Shown: piece after piece, positions 49,176-62,549 of the stretch
Layout: every line of letters begins with the position of its first letter
Numbering within the stretch: position 1 is the first letter of the stretch
NCBI GenBank assembly: GCA_014706295.1
Contig: JACSVZ010000004.1
Location: forward strand, 88,109,047-88,173,046
Direction: 5' to 3'
DNA length: 64,000 nucleotides
Source of the DNA: Lycocorax pyrrhopterus obiensis
Taxonomy: Eukaryota > Chordata > Aves > Passeriformes > Paradisaeidae
The notes under the pieces: generated by a model
What the model saw: only the letters and a program-made list of their open reading frames with translations
What the model was told of the DNA's origin: nothing
Databases searched by the model: none
Program-made: the position numbers and the translations under genes

Positions 49176-52100
49176 AAGGCAAGACACTTAGCCTGTCTCT
49201 AGGTATTCATGATTTGCAGTAGTTTTATCTTTCTCATTTCATGGAATTCTTTCACTGATGGGGGAAATAACACTTGAAAGGAAATACATTAATTAACTTG
49301 ACATTGCTGAGTGTCTGATAACAAGGATAGACATAAGCCTGCAGGATTACTTGAATGAACATCCCCACTGGACAAATGCCTTCCTCACTTACCTAAGGCA
49401 ACTCTTTGATTTAAGTGGTATTCTGGTGATATGTATGAGATGTATGAGATTTGGTCCATTGATTTTTAGTGAGGTTTACAAGTACCTGAACAGATTTTAA
49501 ATTGAGTTTTGAAGCTACACATTTCTACTAAGCTGGTAAGTCCCTGTAATGGATCCTACCAAGTTGTCTCCTGATTTACAGAGAAAGGGGACTTCCAAAC
49601 ACAAAGAAGTGCAAATCATGTGGAATGCCCCTAAACATGTCATTTCAAGCTTCTGTTGTGTAAATTATTTTGCCCTTTGTATACACCTAAAATTCTTGGG
49701 ATAAGGACTAAATACACATAGGACAACTGCTAAATATAATTAAGTATGGACTGTATCCTTTTGGTTTTTTTTATACTTAATAAAAAGGTCAGAAAATGTA
49801 AGAGCAAATTGCCTGCTAGATGCTAGATTAACCCCACTTATGTGAACGTGTATTAATTTCCCCCCAAAAAGAACAGAAGAATAAATATTTCTTATATATA
49901 TTGCCATGACTCATTGATGCAAAAAAAATCCTAAACTATATGTAAGATATATGAACTAAATCCAATAAAGGACTGATTTACTCTAATAAAGCCTAAACCA
50001 AAAGCAGTGAACAAGGAGTATCTCAGAGTTAACCAGAAGGGAACACTGCAGAAAGATGCAAAACTCCAGGCTTGGTGATTGGCTCCCTAATGTGCTTACG
50101 TATTTTTATTAGCAAATCATTCACTAAAATGAGTAAAAAGGTCAAAGAAACAGGAATAGATACATACTTCCCTAAACACTGAAGTATTTTTCTTCCTACC
50201 CTGAATGAGATGACTAGCCCTATACTGTTTAGCTGCACTGACTTCAGAGCACTTCCACCTATGTAGAAGTCCTACCTCTAGCATGCTTCAGCAATGCAAT
50301 TACTTAAATGTTTTGTAAAATGAAAGTGTGGAGGGGATTCATAGCTTGTCTTCATGGGGAAGAAAGAGGATAGGGGTTGTGTTGCTGACTTTCTAGAGGT
50401 TGTATGGCAGCCCCTAATTAGTTGAGCAGATTTTAGGAGTTCTCTGCCTTATAAAGACATAATTTAGTCAGGAGTGTGGGCTAGAATTCAGGTCTCTGGT
50501 GTGGGAGGACAGGCTGCAGATGGCAGGTGCTGGCATACGGTATGGTTGGTCCATTGTGATGACCCAAAGATAGAGCTGGGCACAGGCAATTACATCCTCC
50601 ACACACTGAAAATAAATGGGTGTGTAATTACAGAGCTGGTGCTCCAGACAATTGACTGGTCTTTTTTGTCTGGGTGATGAATGTAAGGTCTATACTAATT
50701 TAAAAACTTAGCTTCTGTTTATTTTTGTAGTAACTGCAATATTTTCATATGTTCTTAGCTCTGATGTCTCTGTTTTGTCCCGTGAAAGGTCTAATGGTAT
50801 AGAATAACTTGCTAGAGCACAATGAGATTGTTTTTTCTCTCACATTGCAAGTTTTTGCTATACATAGTTGAAAATCAACAGAAGGACACTGCAATTTGCT
50901 AAAATCAATACAATTAGAGAAAAAAATTGATGTACTGGAAAGACCACAATTCAGAGAACTGCAAAGCATGATTGAAATGCTTAATGAGCTGCTGAACTGT
51001 AGTGCTCTAGGTTTGGCATGTCATGGGACCTGGGTGCTTCTGATGGAAACATTCCTGCCATCCTGGCTCCCCAAAACACTTCGAAGCACCATTTCATGTC
51101 AGCAGCTGCACTAGGATGAATATGTGTCATGCCTGCTGCCATTTCAGGAAGTACTCATGCTGAGGAACTTTACACCAAAGTGTCAGACTGGTACCTAATT
51201 TCTTCCTGTTATTGACATTTAGTGCTGCTGCTAAGGTGAGTATGCAGCACTGTAGTTAAACCCTTCTGTGAAAAGAGAACTTGCCCTTTGCACAGTTTAA
51301 TTCTATTAAGAGTTGTCTGTTAAAAATATTTTGACTTTACATTGTTATTGACTACTTATGGTCCTATAAGTAAGCTTTGGGCTTTGTTCTTTCTGAAGTA
51401 AATTATGCAGCCAGAGCTGGAGCCTCATGCATTAAGTTTATTACCTTTGGGGTTTTTTCATTTTCCCTCTCCTGACCCAGATCTGCCATGAAACAGGGAA
51501 TTATGAGATAAGCCAGTCAAGGATGGTTTGATTCTGACCTCTGCTTTTTCTCTGACCTAGCCCCTGAGACTCAGCAAGGTGGATCCTGTGACGGATGTAT
51601 CCCTGCCCCTCTGCACCAGCTCATTTCCCCTTGCTGAGTTTGTGACAGGACAGGAATGATGGCACAAGGCTGCAGTGGGCTAAACAATTATTCTGTTGTG
51701 GCTTCTGTGTGGGATGCTTCATGAAGAGGCCCAGCCTTTCCTGGACCTGGTCTCCTCTGCCCTCTGTATCTTCACACGTGATGTTCTCAGTGGGGAAAGG
51801 AGACTGGGGCACTGTGTCACAATTGCAGGAGCTACAGGGACTCCTCAGGACAACACAGGCTGGGGTAAACCCTTGAGTGTGTCTCACTCTTATGCATGAC
51901 AGCTGACATATCTACAGGGTGGGAAACATGCCACGACCACTTACATCATTAAAATTAAGCAAAAGCAGAGAAATGTTTTGCTTGGACTACGGTGCTTTGG
52001 ATGCCATTTTCTCTCTGCCATGTGGCTTCTGAGATTATGAACTCTTAGTGAACAGAAAATTTTTGCATAGCAAAACAAGGAAAAAGAGAGGCTCAATTTT

Positions 52101-52439
52101 TACTGTTCCTGCAAAATATAATATTAAATAAGAATGGTCCTGTAAGGGAAATTTGTGTATCTTATTTTTGGAAAAAACCCAGCATATCTCTTTTATTTAT
52201 GCCTGCTGCAGTAGCAGTGTCTGTGCAGTATTTAAGGGTTCATCTTCTCAGGAAGCAACAAGAGCAGGCTACTCCCCAGGGAAGGCAAGCAGGAGCTGGC
52301 GTAATGGCAAGGTGGTAGGACAGTGTCCTCATAAAAAAAGGTCAATCCCACTGTGCCCAAGCAAGGAGAAGAGGGCAGGTCTGGTGCAGTAACCAGGGAC
52401 TGTAACAGTCCGGGAAAGTCTGAGGTCAAATCAGCAGGT
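49176..52439. other. Mostly unique DNA, nothing firmly recognised
   Basis: No continuation of the ERVL and no 3' LTR is seen. The segment 51540-51900 is less AT-rich and open on both strands but carries no known domain. Segment 52230-52439 is GC-richer and may belong to the LTR-like sequence that follows. Confidence 0.45.
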
Positions 52440-52720
52440 CAGGATGTTGACCAGGCACAGGCACACCTCCAACATGGCTCAGGCCAGAACCAAGGACAGC
52501 AGCTACAGCTTTAATGCATGAGTAAAGCAGAAGGAGGCCCTGCACAGAGTTTTTTATGTCTCTCTTGCACAGCTTTTGTCCCAGCAGCCTGATCCCAGCT
52601 TAGACAGCTGCTGACCAGTGGCACAGGCAGCAAGCCCCTCAGTGGGGGCAGAGGCTGAGACCGAACTGACCTGCAGGACAGGAAGGCCATGTCTTCTGTA
52701 GGATGTTGTCAAATGGAGAA
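52440..52720 (-). repeat. Possible avian LTR fragment
   Basis: On the minus strand a TATA-like word (CATAAAAAA, plus-strand 52550-52558) is followed about 35-45 bases later by ATTAAA (plus-strand 52510-52515). After that comes a segment with the 'ttggttctggcctgagccat' wording that I associate with avian retroviral LTRs. The composition is GC-richer than the flanks. Neither end nor a target-site duplication can be placed, so the call is tentative; an unknown moderately repeated sequence is the alternative. Confidence 0.3.
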
Positions 52721-54679
52721 TGTACACTCTTCTTCAAGAAGATGACTGTGTGCCTGAGACCCAGTGATAATCAGGATTTCAGAAAATATATACTACAACC
52801 ATGTCTTGATGTTTTTTGCAGGGTAAACCTGAGATGGTAACAAGATTACCATCTGTATTTTAAAAATAAAACAAAAACCCCCCCGCAACTGAAAAAGAGG
52901 TAGATTACATAAAACAAATGCTCTGCAGAAAGATATAAAAAATTTCTATTCTACTCTGGAGAGGTTTCTGAGCACTATTATCATATTGTGATGCTATGCT
53001 ACAATTAATCAGCCCTTTTAGTGATGTTGTAATAAACTCGGAGGTTCAGATTTTCAGTTTGTGTAAGTCAATATAGGTCCATTGATTTCAATGGAACTGT
53101 GCCAGGTGAATATCTGGCTGCAGACATCAAGGGGAATTGTACAGAGATGTTTAATAAAGCAAGAGATCTGTGTTTTCACAGTAGACAGATGACTTCCCGA
53201 GTGATGCTGCAGTCTCTTGTGGCACCTCTCCTCCAAGAAGTTTTATTTTAATCATTCTCATAAAGTTCCCTTAACTGCAAAAATAATGCTAAGTGCCTGA
53301 CACAAAGCAAAGGAAATCAGATTTCTGGATAACTACTGGAATAAAATGTTGCTCCCAGGTTGCTGGCTATGTTTTGTTTTTTTTTTTTTTGCTAGGACTT
53401 TTATTCTGTTATTTCCTTCCTTTTAGTAGTACTGAGAGTGTTAGTGCTTAAAACCCCAACTTTTTTGGTCCTTACACAGACAGACCTCTGAGTGCTCACT
53501 CTAAGTAAAGCCTGTGATATAAACTATCATTGATGTAGTTATATCTATGTTTTTTGTGGTATAAAACAGCGATCTTAAGACCAACTACCCAGTTTATCAC
53601 ATCAGTAATCCTGCTGTACGTTCACCTGATAAAAACAGATGCAACCCTACTATAGATATGAAGGAATCAATGAAGCACTCAAATGCAAAGTTGTTTAAAT
53701 GGACTTAGTTTGGGATAGCACAGTGCACTAGTGCTTATGAAATTTTGTGTGAGAAAGTCTCATTTAAATCTTGTCTGATGTAATAAAGCAATGAATTTAG
53801 CAGCACAAATGTAGTATTACTAAAACACATAAATATTGCATAAAATGTCTTCTGTTTACCTCTCAATGAATCAATAGGTACTGCATATGCTCAACAGTTC
53901 TGATACAGACAAACATCTTTATTTATCTGTTTAGTTGCCCAGATATGTATATTTGAGTCAAATCTGAGCCATTCACATTTGGCAAATTTGATCTAGGTCT
54001 TCAGTCAAAACTGATACTTGCTTGCACATCTCTGTATGTGATTAAAAATCTCAGATTCCTTTATACTTGAATTGGTTCATTTAAGGTTTACACTAATTTT
54101 CTTCCATTTGTTAGTCTGTATAAGTTCTACTTAGATTAATTTCAGACAAGTTGGTAAATAATGCAAGTGGAAGCAGCTTTATTGACTTCCTAAGGGTTTT
54201 TGGCATGAATTTAAATATGGTCTGAAGGCAGCTATAGCAGTAGGCCCCATAGACAGCATCAACATATCTTAGAGCAGCACCATCATTTCTATATGCAATA
54301 AAATGTACTTAATGTAAGTACAAGTTTATAGAAAAATTCTAGAATTTTGAGGTCCATTCAGAAACAGGAAGCTCTGACTTTTAAACTTAGAGTAGGAACC
54401 TCATTGGCAATACTGAAATCAGTTGCACTTTTGCTGAAAACCTAGTTAAACACAAGGCATTTAAAAAGAAGGAAGAGCTAATTGAGTTACCAGTTGTGAA
54501 CAATTTGTAGCATTTGACTTGGTTCATAAGAGTGAAGATCCTTCCAGGATCCAAGTAATATTGGGGTTTAATGCAGCATCATCCTCTCCCTCATCCTTCA
54601 AGAATCTATTGTGTTGCCTCAAGGTCTCCATCTGGGTGGACTAGCATAAGCAGTCAGAGACTGAAGAATCTTGTTAAAA
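52721..54679. other. AT-rich DNA, nothing recognised
   Basis: No frames above 60 codons with any domain. A 14-base poly-T run lies at 53377-53390. Confidence 0.55.
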
Positions 54680-54820
54680 CCAAACAAGCTTTACTAAATT
54701 TCAATAACAAATATGCAGCTGAGATATCAGTAAAACTAATGAAACACTGGAATAGACTGCTCACAGACCCTAGCATGTTTCTTTCACTGAAAGTTTTTAG
54801 AAGGACTGTGGGAAGTATAG
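54680..54820 (+). mobile_element. Probable old CR1 fragment, ORF2 C-terminus
   Basis: The plus-strand frame reads 'LMKHWNRLLTDPSM' and 'SLKVFRRTVG'. In CR1 ORF2 the end of the protein has the pattern E-H-W-N-R-L-P followed by P-S-L-E-V-F-K-x-R. Spacing between the two blocks agrees, but the surrounding sequence is too diverged to extend the match, and there is no recognisable 3' tail. If correct, it is one of only two plus-strand CR1 pieces here. Confidence 0.5.
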
Positions 54821-57800
54821 CTGCCCCCTATGTTAGAGAGGTAAATGGTTAGCATGACAATTTTGTGTGTTTCCAGACTCTTACCTTACTCTTGCATGAT
54901 CTAGAATAACTCAGCTCTGTGTCTGAGCATATCAGCTGCAGCGATTGGAAGGCTACTGGCTTGTCCTGCAGCATTCTGCTGGGATGCTTCTCCCAAATAC
55001 AAACTGACCATGGCAGCTACAGGCCTTCTTTTTCCTTAGCTCTACATCAGTAAAGCCTTTCCCATATAGCTGGCAGTTCTCTTCTTCATGGTGTAATTAG
55101 TTACCCACCTGGAGGTATTAACTGAAATATCAGCAATTAACATCTCCCGGAATTAAGAAGTGCTATGGGTTTTCCTGACCCTCAAAGAATGGATTATCTT
55201 CAAATAGTCACCCTGGGGGCAAAAAAAGCAGTATATTTTGCTTCGATTTCCTGTAAGATGGAAGTACTGTCCTGCTTAGGGTTCATCACCCCATCTTGTG
55301 ATGTTCTGTTTAATTCATCTTACAAATAGCACTAGTGGAATGGTAATACGAATTGGCTTCTATGGATGCATCTCTTGTAATTCCAGAAGTAATATCTGCA
55401 CTCCCATAAACAAACTCATTAAAATCTGCTTGAGCTTGCCTTGGATGCCCTCAGAGAGAGAGAAATTGTTGCTAGCTTCTCACTTTTCCTATTTATTATA
55501 ATCTCCTCTAGTTTAGTAAACTGCTTGAGAATTCAGAGTCAATTCTCAGTGACTTAATCTGAATGATACAGCTCTTCTGCATTCCCAGAAGAGCATGCCA
55601 CCAGCATACCTTCCAGAGAGATGTCACAAATCTCCACAATGTGCTGCAACCTACAGAAAAGCCTGAATTTACCACTTTAATGCAACAGAAAATTTCTGTG
55701 TCCCCATATGATAATCCCAGAAATGTACAGAAAAGTATTTTCTCTCTATAATTCATAATATTATATATTCATAATGTAACCCAAATGAAGCCTAACAAGT
55801 GTCCCTTCCAGAAAACTATGTAATGAATAAATTCCTATAACACAGGAACAGTTAGTACGACATAGCCAGATTTTGTAGTGGTCTGCTATTTACCACTTAC
55901 CTGGCATCCAGTGTAAGGCATTATTTTTCACATGCTTAAGGGATTTTATTTCCATAAATTTTCAGATGCTTCAAGTACTGCAGCTATGGTTTACTTGCAA
56001 GTGAATTTCAAAGTTACATTCAGATGTTACACAGTGCTGTCATAGCAGTAAGGCTGTCTTGGATAGCATAGTAGCATCCTTGCTACTGTCTAAGATATCT
56101 TCATAAGCTACTTCCATAATAAATAAAATCACTGTGCCACAGCACAATTTTTGAGCACTGATGTATCACTATCTGTAAGCTCCCTGGCACAATTCTGGGC
56201 AGTGCCAGCTTGTTCTGTCCTAGACAATGCTTGGCCATGGTTTAGAGGATTGCATGGGACATATAAATACAGGTTGCATTGAGCCCCTTTCTTTCAGGTT
56301 CAGAGTACAGGCTGTATCCCAAAAAGTAAACATGGGAGCACTATCCTGGTCTGTGTTTGACTTCCCGAATGAGTTGAGGGCAGCTCCGTTTGTGCCAGGA
56401 GAGCTCTCTCTGTTCTGTCTCACCTTGCTTTAGAACAGCTATCAAAAGTTCAGTGCCCTTCCTTTACCTCATATTGTCAAAATTCCCTTTCTGGACTGCT
56501 GTTCTCTTCAGGTCTTGTAACTAGTAAAAGCATAAATCTCAGGGATGTAAGTAGGCATCTTCCCTTTCCTAAGCTTGTTCCCACAAGCCTCTCACTGTGG
56601 TTCCACTGTTTCCATTCCCTTCCTTCCGTGGCAATGCACTGACAGCTGTTGACACTAAGGTTGTAGAACTCGGTGATCATCGTTTTGGTGGGCAAACATG
56701 GCACTGAGTTTCTGAAATTAGGATGAAAACTGTTGAAGAACAGCACAGGAACAGCTTCCTGCCTAGACCCACATTCAGTTTCCCTTTTGTTCTTCTGAAG
56801 CCAAAAAAAGATCTTCAGATAACTTTTACCTTATGCTTATTTCTATCACTGTTCTCTTTTGGCCGACTCCTCAGTTCCATTCTGTGTGACACGACCTATT
56901 CCTAGAAGTGAAGAGGATGCCACGTTTCAGCACTCATGCCTATGCCTACTGGCCTTTCCTAGGAGCTCACGGAGATGTTTATATACCAAGGGGCTTTTTG
57001 GTTGATTTGTCAGAAGTTCAAAACCAGCCAGTGAAGGTTTTGTAGCTATAAGATGGCTGCTGATGATACTGTGTGAAATATTCCATAATTGTAACACAGT
57101 TAGAGATGTTAACAGCAATCCTCACATATTACTTTACCTGCCATTTTAATGTGCTGTTAAGCACAAGAGGAATCTTCTGCTCCCAAAGAGAGGCTCCATA
57201 TGGAACTTGAATCCAAGATTTCTCCGCTACATTGTGACCTTGACTTGGCTCATTTCCTGCAGCCAGATTTACTTAGATGAAAGGCTGGACTTCTGTGTAG
57301 GTTGACAGCATGCTACAGGTTTCATGAAGTCAAAAAGGTACAAAGTGACTCAGATCTCTTTTTAGTTGTAGCTAAAAGAATCCAGCCTGCTGTAGTCTCC
57401 AACTCTCTTTTGTCACACTTACTGAAAATCCATAAGGTAGCTTCTGAATCTACTTTAGAAACAGAACTGGCTTCTGGCTCCATCCCTGGGCTTTCTACTG
57501 TGTATTCTCTCCAAACGCTATAATGACTTAGTTGTTTTATAAGCTAGAATAGCCAGCAAAGAGTGAAAACTAAAGATTATGCTTATTTAACAACTGATTT
57601 AGCTGAAAGCTCTAAATATTTGCTGAATGCTATGTTTTTCTTAGTACCAGAATAGTTTTCTGCTGTGGAAGGAAAAGAATGCTTTATTAACTTTAGAAAA
57701 TATTCATAGTATACTGCACTAAAGATCTAAATGGTGCCTGCAAGCACTGGACAGGGCATGTGCTTTGTTACGTGAAATGAGTAAACCAGATACAGTGATA

Positions 57801-59840
57801 CTAGCAAACCTCAAATAAATTATTCAAAGCATTGAAATAACTCCCTTTTTGTTATGTTTCATTCTTTGCTATGTATGCTCTTAACTTTTAAAGGAAATCT
57901 TCTGTCCTTAGTAATATTAGCACTCATTGGGGAAGACTGGTATTGAACTAACAGCTACCCCTTTCAAGTGAAATACCTAACTGTGTTTCTCTCATACAAT
58001 TAAGTTACAAGCCTGGATAAAAATGTAGTATGTGAAACCAAGCCCAAGTGAAAATGTGCTTGGTCAGGAAAGCTGCGTGTTACTGAAAGAGAGTACTTTA
58101 CTCATTTAAAGTTACTTTTTTTTCTGGTGAAAATAAGCTGTGTCTTTAGAAGTTATAATCACCTCAGATTTTTTTTTTCTATTAGCTCTAAACTCAAGGC
58201 CAGACTGATAGCTAATTTGATGTGATAGATCTGATTAATTAGATCAGTAGGATTTTATCAATGTGAATATGAGCTTACAGACTGCACCACCAGAACTTGC
58301 CAGTTTCCTAAAAAAAATGCTTCCATGCTTTCCCAAATATATGGCCATCTTATAGATTAGATTTCTGATATTCGGAACAAATTTTGAGTGAAGATCTATT
58401 AGTTTGCACAGTGATAACGTAGTGAGGTATCACCACCCACATTATTAGTGAACCAGTGCTAAGATTCACCAGTCTCACAAAGAATATATAATTTTTCAGG
58501 CAGCTAAAAGCCACTTTGGTTCCTGGCTTAAATGATTCCAGCTGCCCTTTACAGATTTTGTATTGATAGAAATTGCCTCTTGCCTGTCAGGTATTTATGG
58601 GTTAGCCTTATCAGAGACTGACTCCAGCAAACTGTATGAATAGAAGTGAATTTAAAAGAGGACAAAGATCCCATTAAAAACTATTCTATTTATTTCACAA
58701 AAAAAATTCTGCTGTAAATAAGGAACTTAAACAGTTTACGTGGGCCTTAGTAGCTGGGTCTACTTATCTGCTGATAATAGTGTTGCTTTCACAGAGTAAG
58801 CTGTACAATAATTTATAACTGCACATAGACTCAACCACCTGAATTCGAGGACCAAGAGGATGCAGAAAAAGCAGAGGTCTCTGCTGAGGATCAAAACCAG
58901 ATGCAAAGGCGGTGATGCAATTCTCCTTTACACGCATTCCTTTGGAGATCGTTGTTGAAAGGGAGAGGAACCGGTGACAGCATGGTTCATTTATAGCTAA
59001 GACAGCAGGAGAATAGTTTAGTGTGTAAGATGAGAATTAAGTCATGAGTATCCTTAGAAAAAGGCTCAAAACTTTGGCCAGATGGATGTGACATTGGCAT
59101 TGGTCATGTTTTAAAAAAGGAAGCAGAGCAGTAGAGCAATTAATTTGAGGATACCTAGGAAATTGGGTGGGTCTGTAGCTCACACATTGTGTGAGCACGT
59201 ATCCTCTGGCATATTAGAGCCTTTCTTTGGTGTGGTGGCTCTAGCATGGTCTTTTGCAGTCACTTTTAACAAGCACCAGCAACTATAAGGTGCATCAAAG
59301 AAAAAAGACTTGAAAGCTCAACCCAGTGGAACTAAGAAGCACTTAAAGGATGAGATGGAACTACTACAACACCAAGCCAAATGAGGCATACAGGGGCATA
59401 CATATTTCTACAGAGGAGTATGCACAGTGTGAACTGAATGCATGTTTTGCAATTTCCACTAAGAAAAGCAAACAAATAACAGGAAATTTCTCAGACAAAA
59501 AGGCCTTTTTTTTTTTGTTTGTAACAACCAGAACATCTTGGGTAAAGGCTGCCCACCAGGTTCACAACATTTTATGGTTCAGCTGACTGCATGCTTTTTC
59601 CAAGTAAAGGTGAAGTCTCTGAAGATTGAGAAAGCAAATTCAGCAGGAAAAATACTTTGATACTGTAGTTATGTCTATTCTAAAATGACAGGTTTTGTTG
59701 GTATGAAGTTATTCAAGATACTGCCCTAAATGGCAGAGGAGATTTTTCATTCTTCTGAAATATAATGTGAAGGAGAATTATGTTGTTAAGATCCAATTAT
59801 AAGAGATGCTTCTGCCTAAATTAGGGTGAAAAAGACCATA
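54821..59840. other. AT-rich DNA, nothing recognised
   Basis: About 5 kb without recognised repeat families, RNA genes or exons. Frames up to 89 codons (minus strand, 56477-56746) occur on both strands without domains. Confidence 0.5.
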
Positions 59841-60350
59841 TGCCAAAGTCAATAGTACAGATTTTATTTAACAGTAAATGTGAGGTAGAGAGATAAGAAG
59901 AAATAGGAAGAGGAAGGAAGGAGAGAGGGAGAAAGTGAGACACAGAGAGCAAAAGATATCACCACAATGTGGACTCTTGTGGCATCCTGCTGGTCCTTCT
60001 TCATCCTGGTCTTTGGTGGTGAGGGCTGATCTTCTGGAGGTAACACTTTTATACAGTCCAATCCCAGGTATCCATGGGCACAGATGCCATTCCCACAATT
60101 TGGGTTGCCTTTCCCACAGTTTTCCACTGTGCAAATTTTTTGCCTGGATAAGTCTTAAGTTCCCACAGTCTGCACAGTGGCATTTTGTCCCGTGTGCTGA
60201 TTCCAAACCCTCACCTTTGTTAGGCTTGGAATTAATGCCTTGCTGTTTTGCCATCTGTGCTTATCTCAAGTTCCTGTTGTGGTGACCTATCTTATGGGGA
60301 CAGTGTTTTCAGACATGCAACTGCATTCTTTAAGTCCTCGCATATGTGAC
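59841..60350 (-). repeat. Probable solo LTR of an endogenous retrovirus
   Basis: On the minus strand a consensus TATA box (TATAAAA, plus-strand 60047-60053) is followed 179 bases later by AATAAA (plus-strand 59863-59868). A terminal CA falls at 59841-59842. This is the order U3, R, U5 expected of an LTR. The stretch between TATA and polyadenylation signal includes a pure pyrimidine tract on the minus strand (plus-strand GA-rich 59881-59950). The upstream U3 part contains 'gaacttgagataagcacaga', which I associate with avian ERVK-type LTRs. No internal retroviral sequence flanks it on either side, hence solo. The 5' end and target-site duplication could not be fixed. Frames of 87 and 128 codons on the minus strand run through it and are not genes. 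Confidence 0.5.
59881..59950 (+). repeat. Purine-rich (GA) low-complexity tract
   Basis: About 70 bases almost entirely G and A with GAA, GGAA and GAGA units. It lies within the probable LTR, between its TATA box and polyadenylation signal. Confidence 0.85.
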
Positions 60351-61212
60351 ACAAGAGCATTCAAAACTCAAAACTTTTTTTTTGGGAAGGCTGAAAAAGC
60401 CATGCAGTTATAGTACAACAAGTAGTATTTCTGTGGTGACAACAGCTGATAAACTGATAAAGCATAGCTGATCTTTTGGGACAAGAAACATTTGCAAGGA
60501 GTTTTTGTGGTGTAGATAATATACTTCCTAAAACTAACTTGCACAATTTCAAAAGATACTATGCAACTCTGCATGTCCTAGAAGAATGAAAAAGAGTTGA
60601 TAAGTACATATTCTTAAATTGAATTTTTTCATTGGTTTCCACCCTTTCCAGTTCACCTTCTGGAGAAATGACACTTTATGACACTATACTGTCATAGGTT
60701 CGCATATTTTGTGGCAAAAATGCTAATGTTACTTCCTAGCCTATTGATCCAGCTCCAATTACCTTGGTACAAATTCCAAATAAATGTAAAATGCTTCAAA
60801 ATCATGGTGAAATTAGTTAGTGAAAGAATGGCAAAAGGCCCACACAAGTGCTGGCTTTGAGGTATAAAGGCACTGAGAGACATACAGGTAGTTGTACACA
60901 GTGGTAGGGCTCCTGGGAGATCTGGTGTCTGTTGGCCTCTGAGCACTAACGTGGATTATTCTCTGGCACTACTGTTCTGCTGCAATGATGGTAGATCCCA
61001 TTAAACATCTCAAACCTGAAAGGCCTCTCAAATCACTTAAAGTTGTGACATTTTCCAGTTCTTCTAACCATGTATTCTGGGCTAAAATCTGTACTGTACC
61101 TTTTGCTCAATTGTTACCATAATAGTTTTAATAACTCAATTCTGAATTTTGTGCTCCAGTGATTTTTTAGTGTCTACAGAACATCGGGGATTTAAGTTAC
61201 CAGGCTCTTTCT
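60351..61212. other. AT-rich DNA, nothing recognised
   Basis: Short frames only (84 codons at most) with no domains; no repeats recognised. Confidence 0.55.
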
Positions 61213-61238
61213 CCCCCCCCCCCCCCCCCTTTTTTTTT
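61213..61238 (+). repeat. Poly-C (17) followed by poly-T (9)
   Basis: Seventeen consecutive C bases run straight into nine to ten T bases. The minus strand has a 17-G run that could fold as a quadruplex. The C strand could form an i-motif at low pH. Such tracts are also prone to sequencing and assembly length errors. Confidence 0.95.
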
Positions 61239-62270
61239 CCTCATTTTGAAGTACTTCTTTCTTTGGCACTTAATTTCTTATTGATTAGGTTTTCTTTGTA
61301 ATGCAGTACTTAGTAAAATAGTGTCCTAACACTTTTGAAACTCAAGGAAAAACCTCAAAACAACATGATCCAATGTACTGAAGAAAATCTTTGAAGGCAT
61401 AATTGTTTAAATGAAAAGAATTCCATTATTTTGAAAGTAAGTGTATATTAAGCATGATTAGATGCTAGAAAAAGCTTCCTCTGGTATCCAAGATGGCTGT
61501 ACAATTATTGACTTCAAAGTAGTAATTTAGTTTAAAATAGATGCAAGCCATGTAACTCCTTTGCCACCTGGCATGCGGTCCTAGAGTTGAGCTTTCAGTA
61601 CTTAGTCAAAATGTTATCAATGTAATGCTCTTTCAAATCCATATTCTGAGAAAAGTTATCTTAGGAGTTGTAAATTTAAGAGACTTTGGTTTTAAATTAT
61701 TCAATTTTAAGGGCAGCGCATGCTATGAAATTATTTGTATCTGAATACTCTCTTTTAGCACCCTCTTAAGTCAGGCATTTTCTCAAATTAAATCAGACTT
61801 TTTCTCAAATGACTTGACCTAAACTGACAACTCCAAATATATGAATTTCCTAAGCATATTATCAGCTGGGAGCAGCTAGTAGCTATAATTACTTGTTAGC
61901 TAATATTGTACACAGAACAATTATGTTTGGAGAGTTACATAACCTTGGACTGGTCTGCAATAAGCTTGCAAATTTAGAAAGAAATGAATGACCTCTGAAC
62001 ATGTCTAAGACAAGAAATAATTAACAAAGAAGTCTCCTGATATGCTGTAGTATACCCCAGTTTGCAGCTAAAAAAAAATTATTTTCCATTTAAAATGTTA
62101 GCAGTTACAGTATATCTACTTTGTCTTCTATGTATGTCAGAATAAAATCAGTAAAACTTGCAAAGAGCAATTAAAATGCAATAACAATCCCACTCAAGTT
62201 TTTTTTTTAAGCAATATAAACAACTAAGATGATGATGATCATTACCACCTCTATTAATTTTTCCCCACAG
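61239..62270. other. AT-rich DNA, nothing recognised
   Basis: No frame above 60 codons and no repeat family that I recognise. It ends in 'aatttttccccacag', a possible 3' splice site (AG at 62269-62270). Confidence 0.5.
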
Positions 62271-62432
62271 AAACGTAGATTTGCATATTTATGCCACAAA
62301 TACTGCACTTGCTAATACAAGCCTCCCCTTTGCCATCTCCATAACCACGGGGGTGCACACCTGGTGCAGAACGTTCCGCTCCCAGCTCAGCAGAGCTGTT
62401 CTAAGCCAGCGCGCTTTGCTTTGCACTTGCAG

Positions 62433-62549
62433 TCAGGCTCCAGGTGTCACAGACAATGTTTGCACTGCCTCATGACAAGACTAAGGTGACTACTGCACCG
62501 GTGTCATCCAAATATAAAGATGGGTCTGGGCCAGAGTTCTCAAGCTGTG
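62433..62549 (+). other. Candidate exon (117 bases) in a CpG-richer segment
   Basis: The segment is bounded by an acceptor-like 'ctttgcacttgcag' (AG at 62431-62432) and a donor-like 'ctgtg|gtaagc' (GT at 62550-62551). Its length is a multiple of three, and one frame (codons from 62435) is open throughout. The wider area 62271-62600 keeps several CpGs and is less AT-rich than its surroundings, and an octamer-like ATTTGCAT lies at about 62279. The peptide ('FALPHDKTKVTTAPVSSKYK') is not one I recognise. It could be an exon of an unannotated gene or non-coding RNA, a regulatory element, or chance. Confidence 0.22.

Noticed and set aside
59868..60254. 128-codon minus-strand open frame as a cysteine-rich protein
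   Set aside because: It runs through an LTR-like sequence including a pyrimidine tract that gives a Ser/Leu/Phe-rich tail; not a protein signature.
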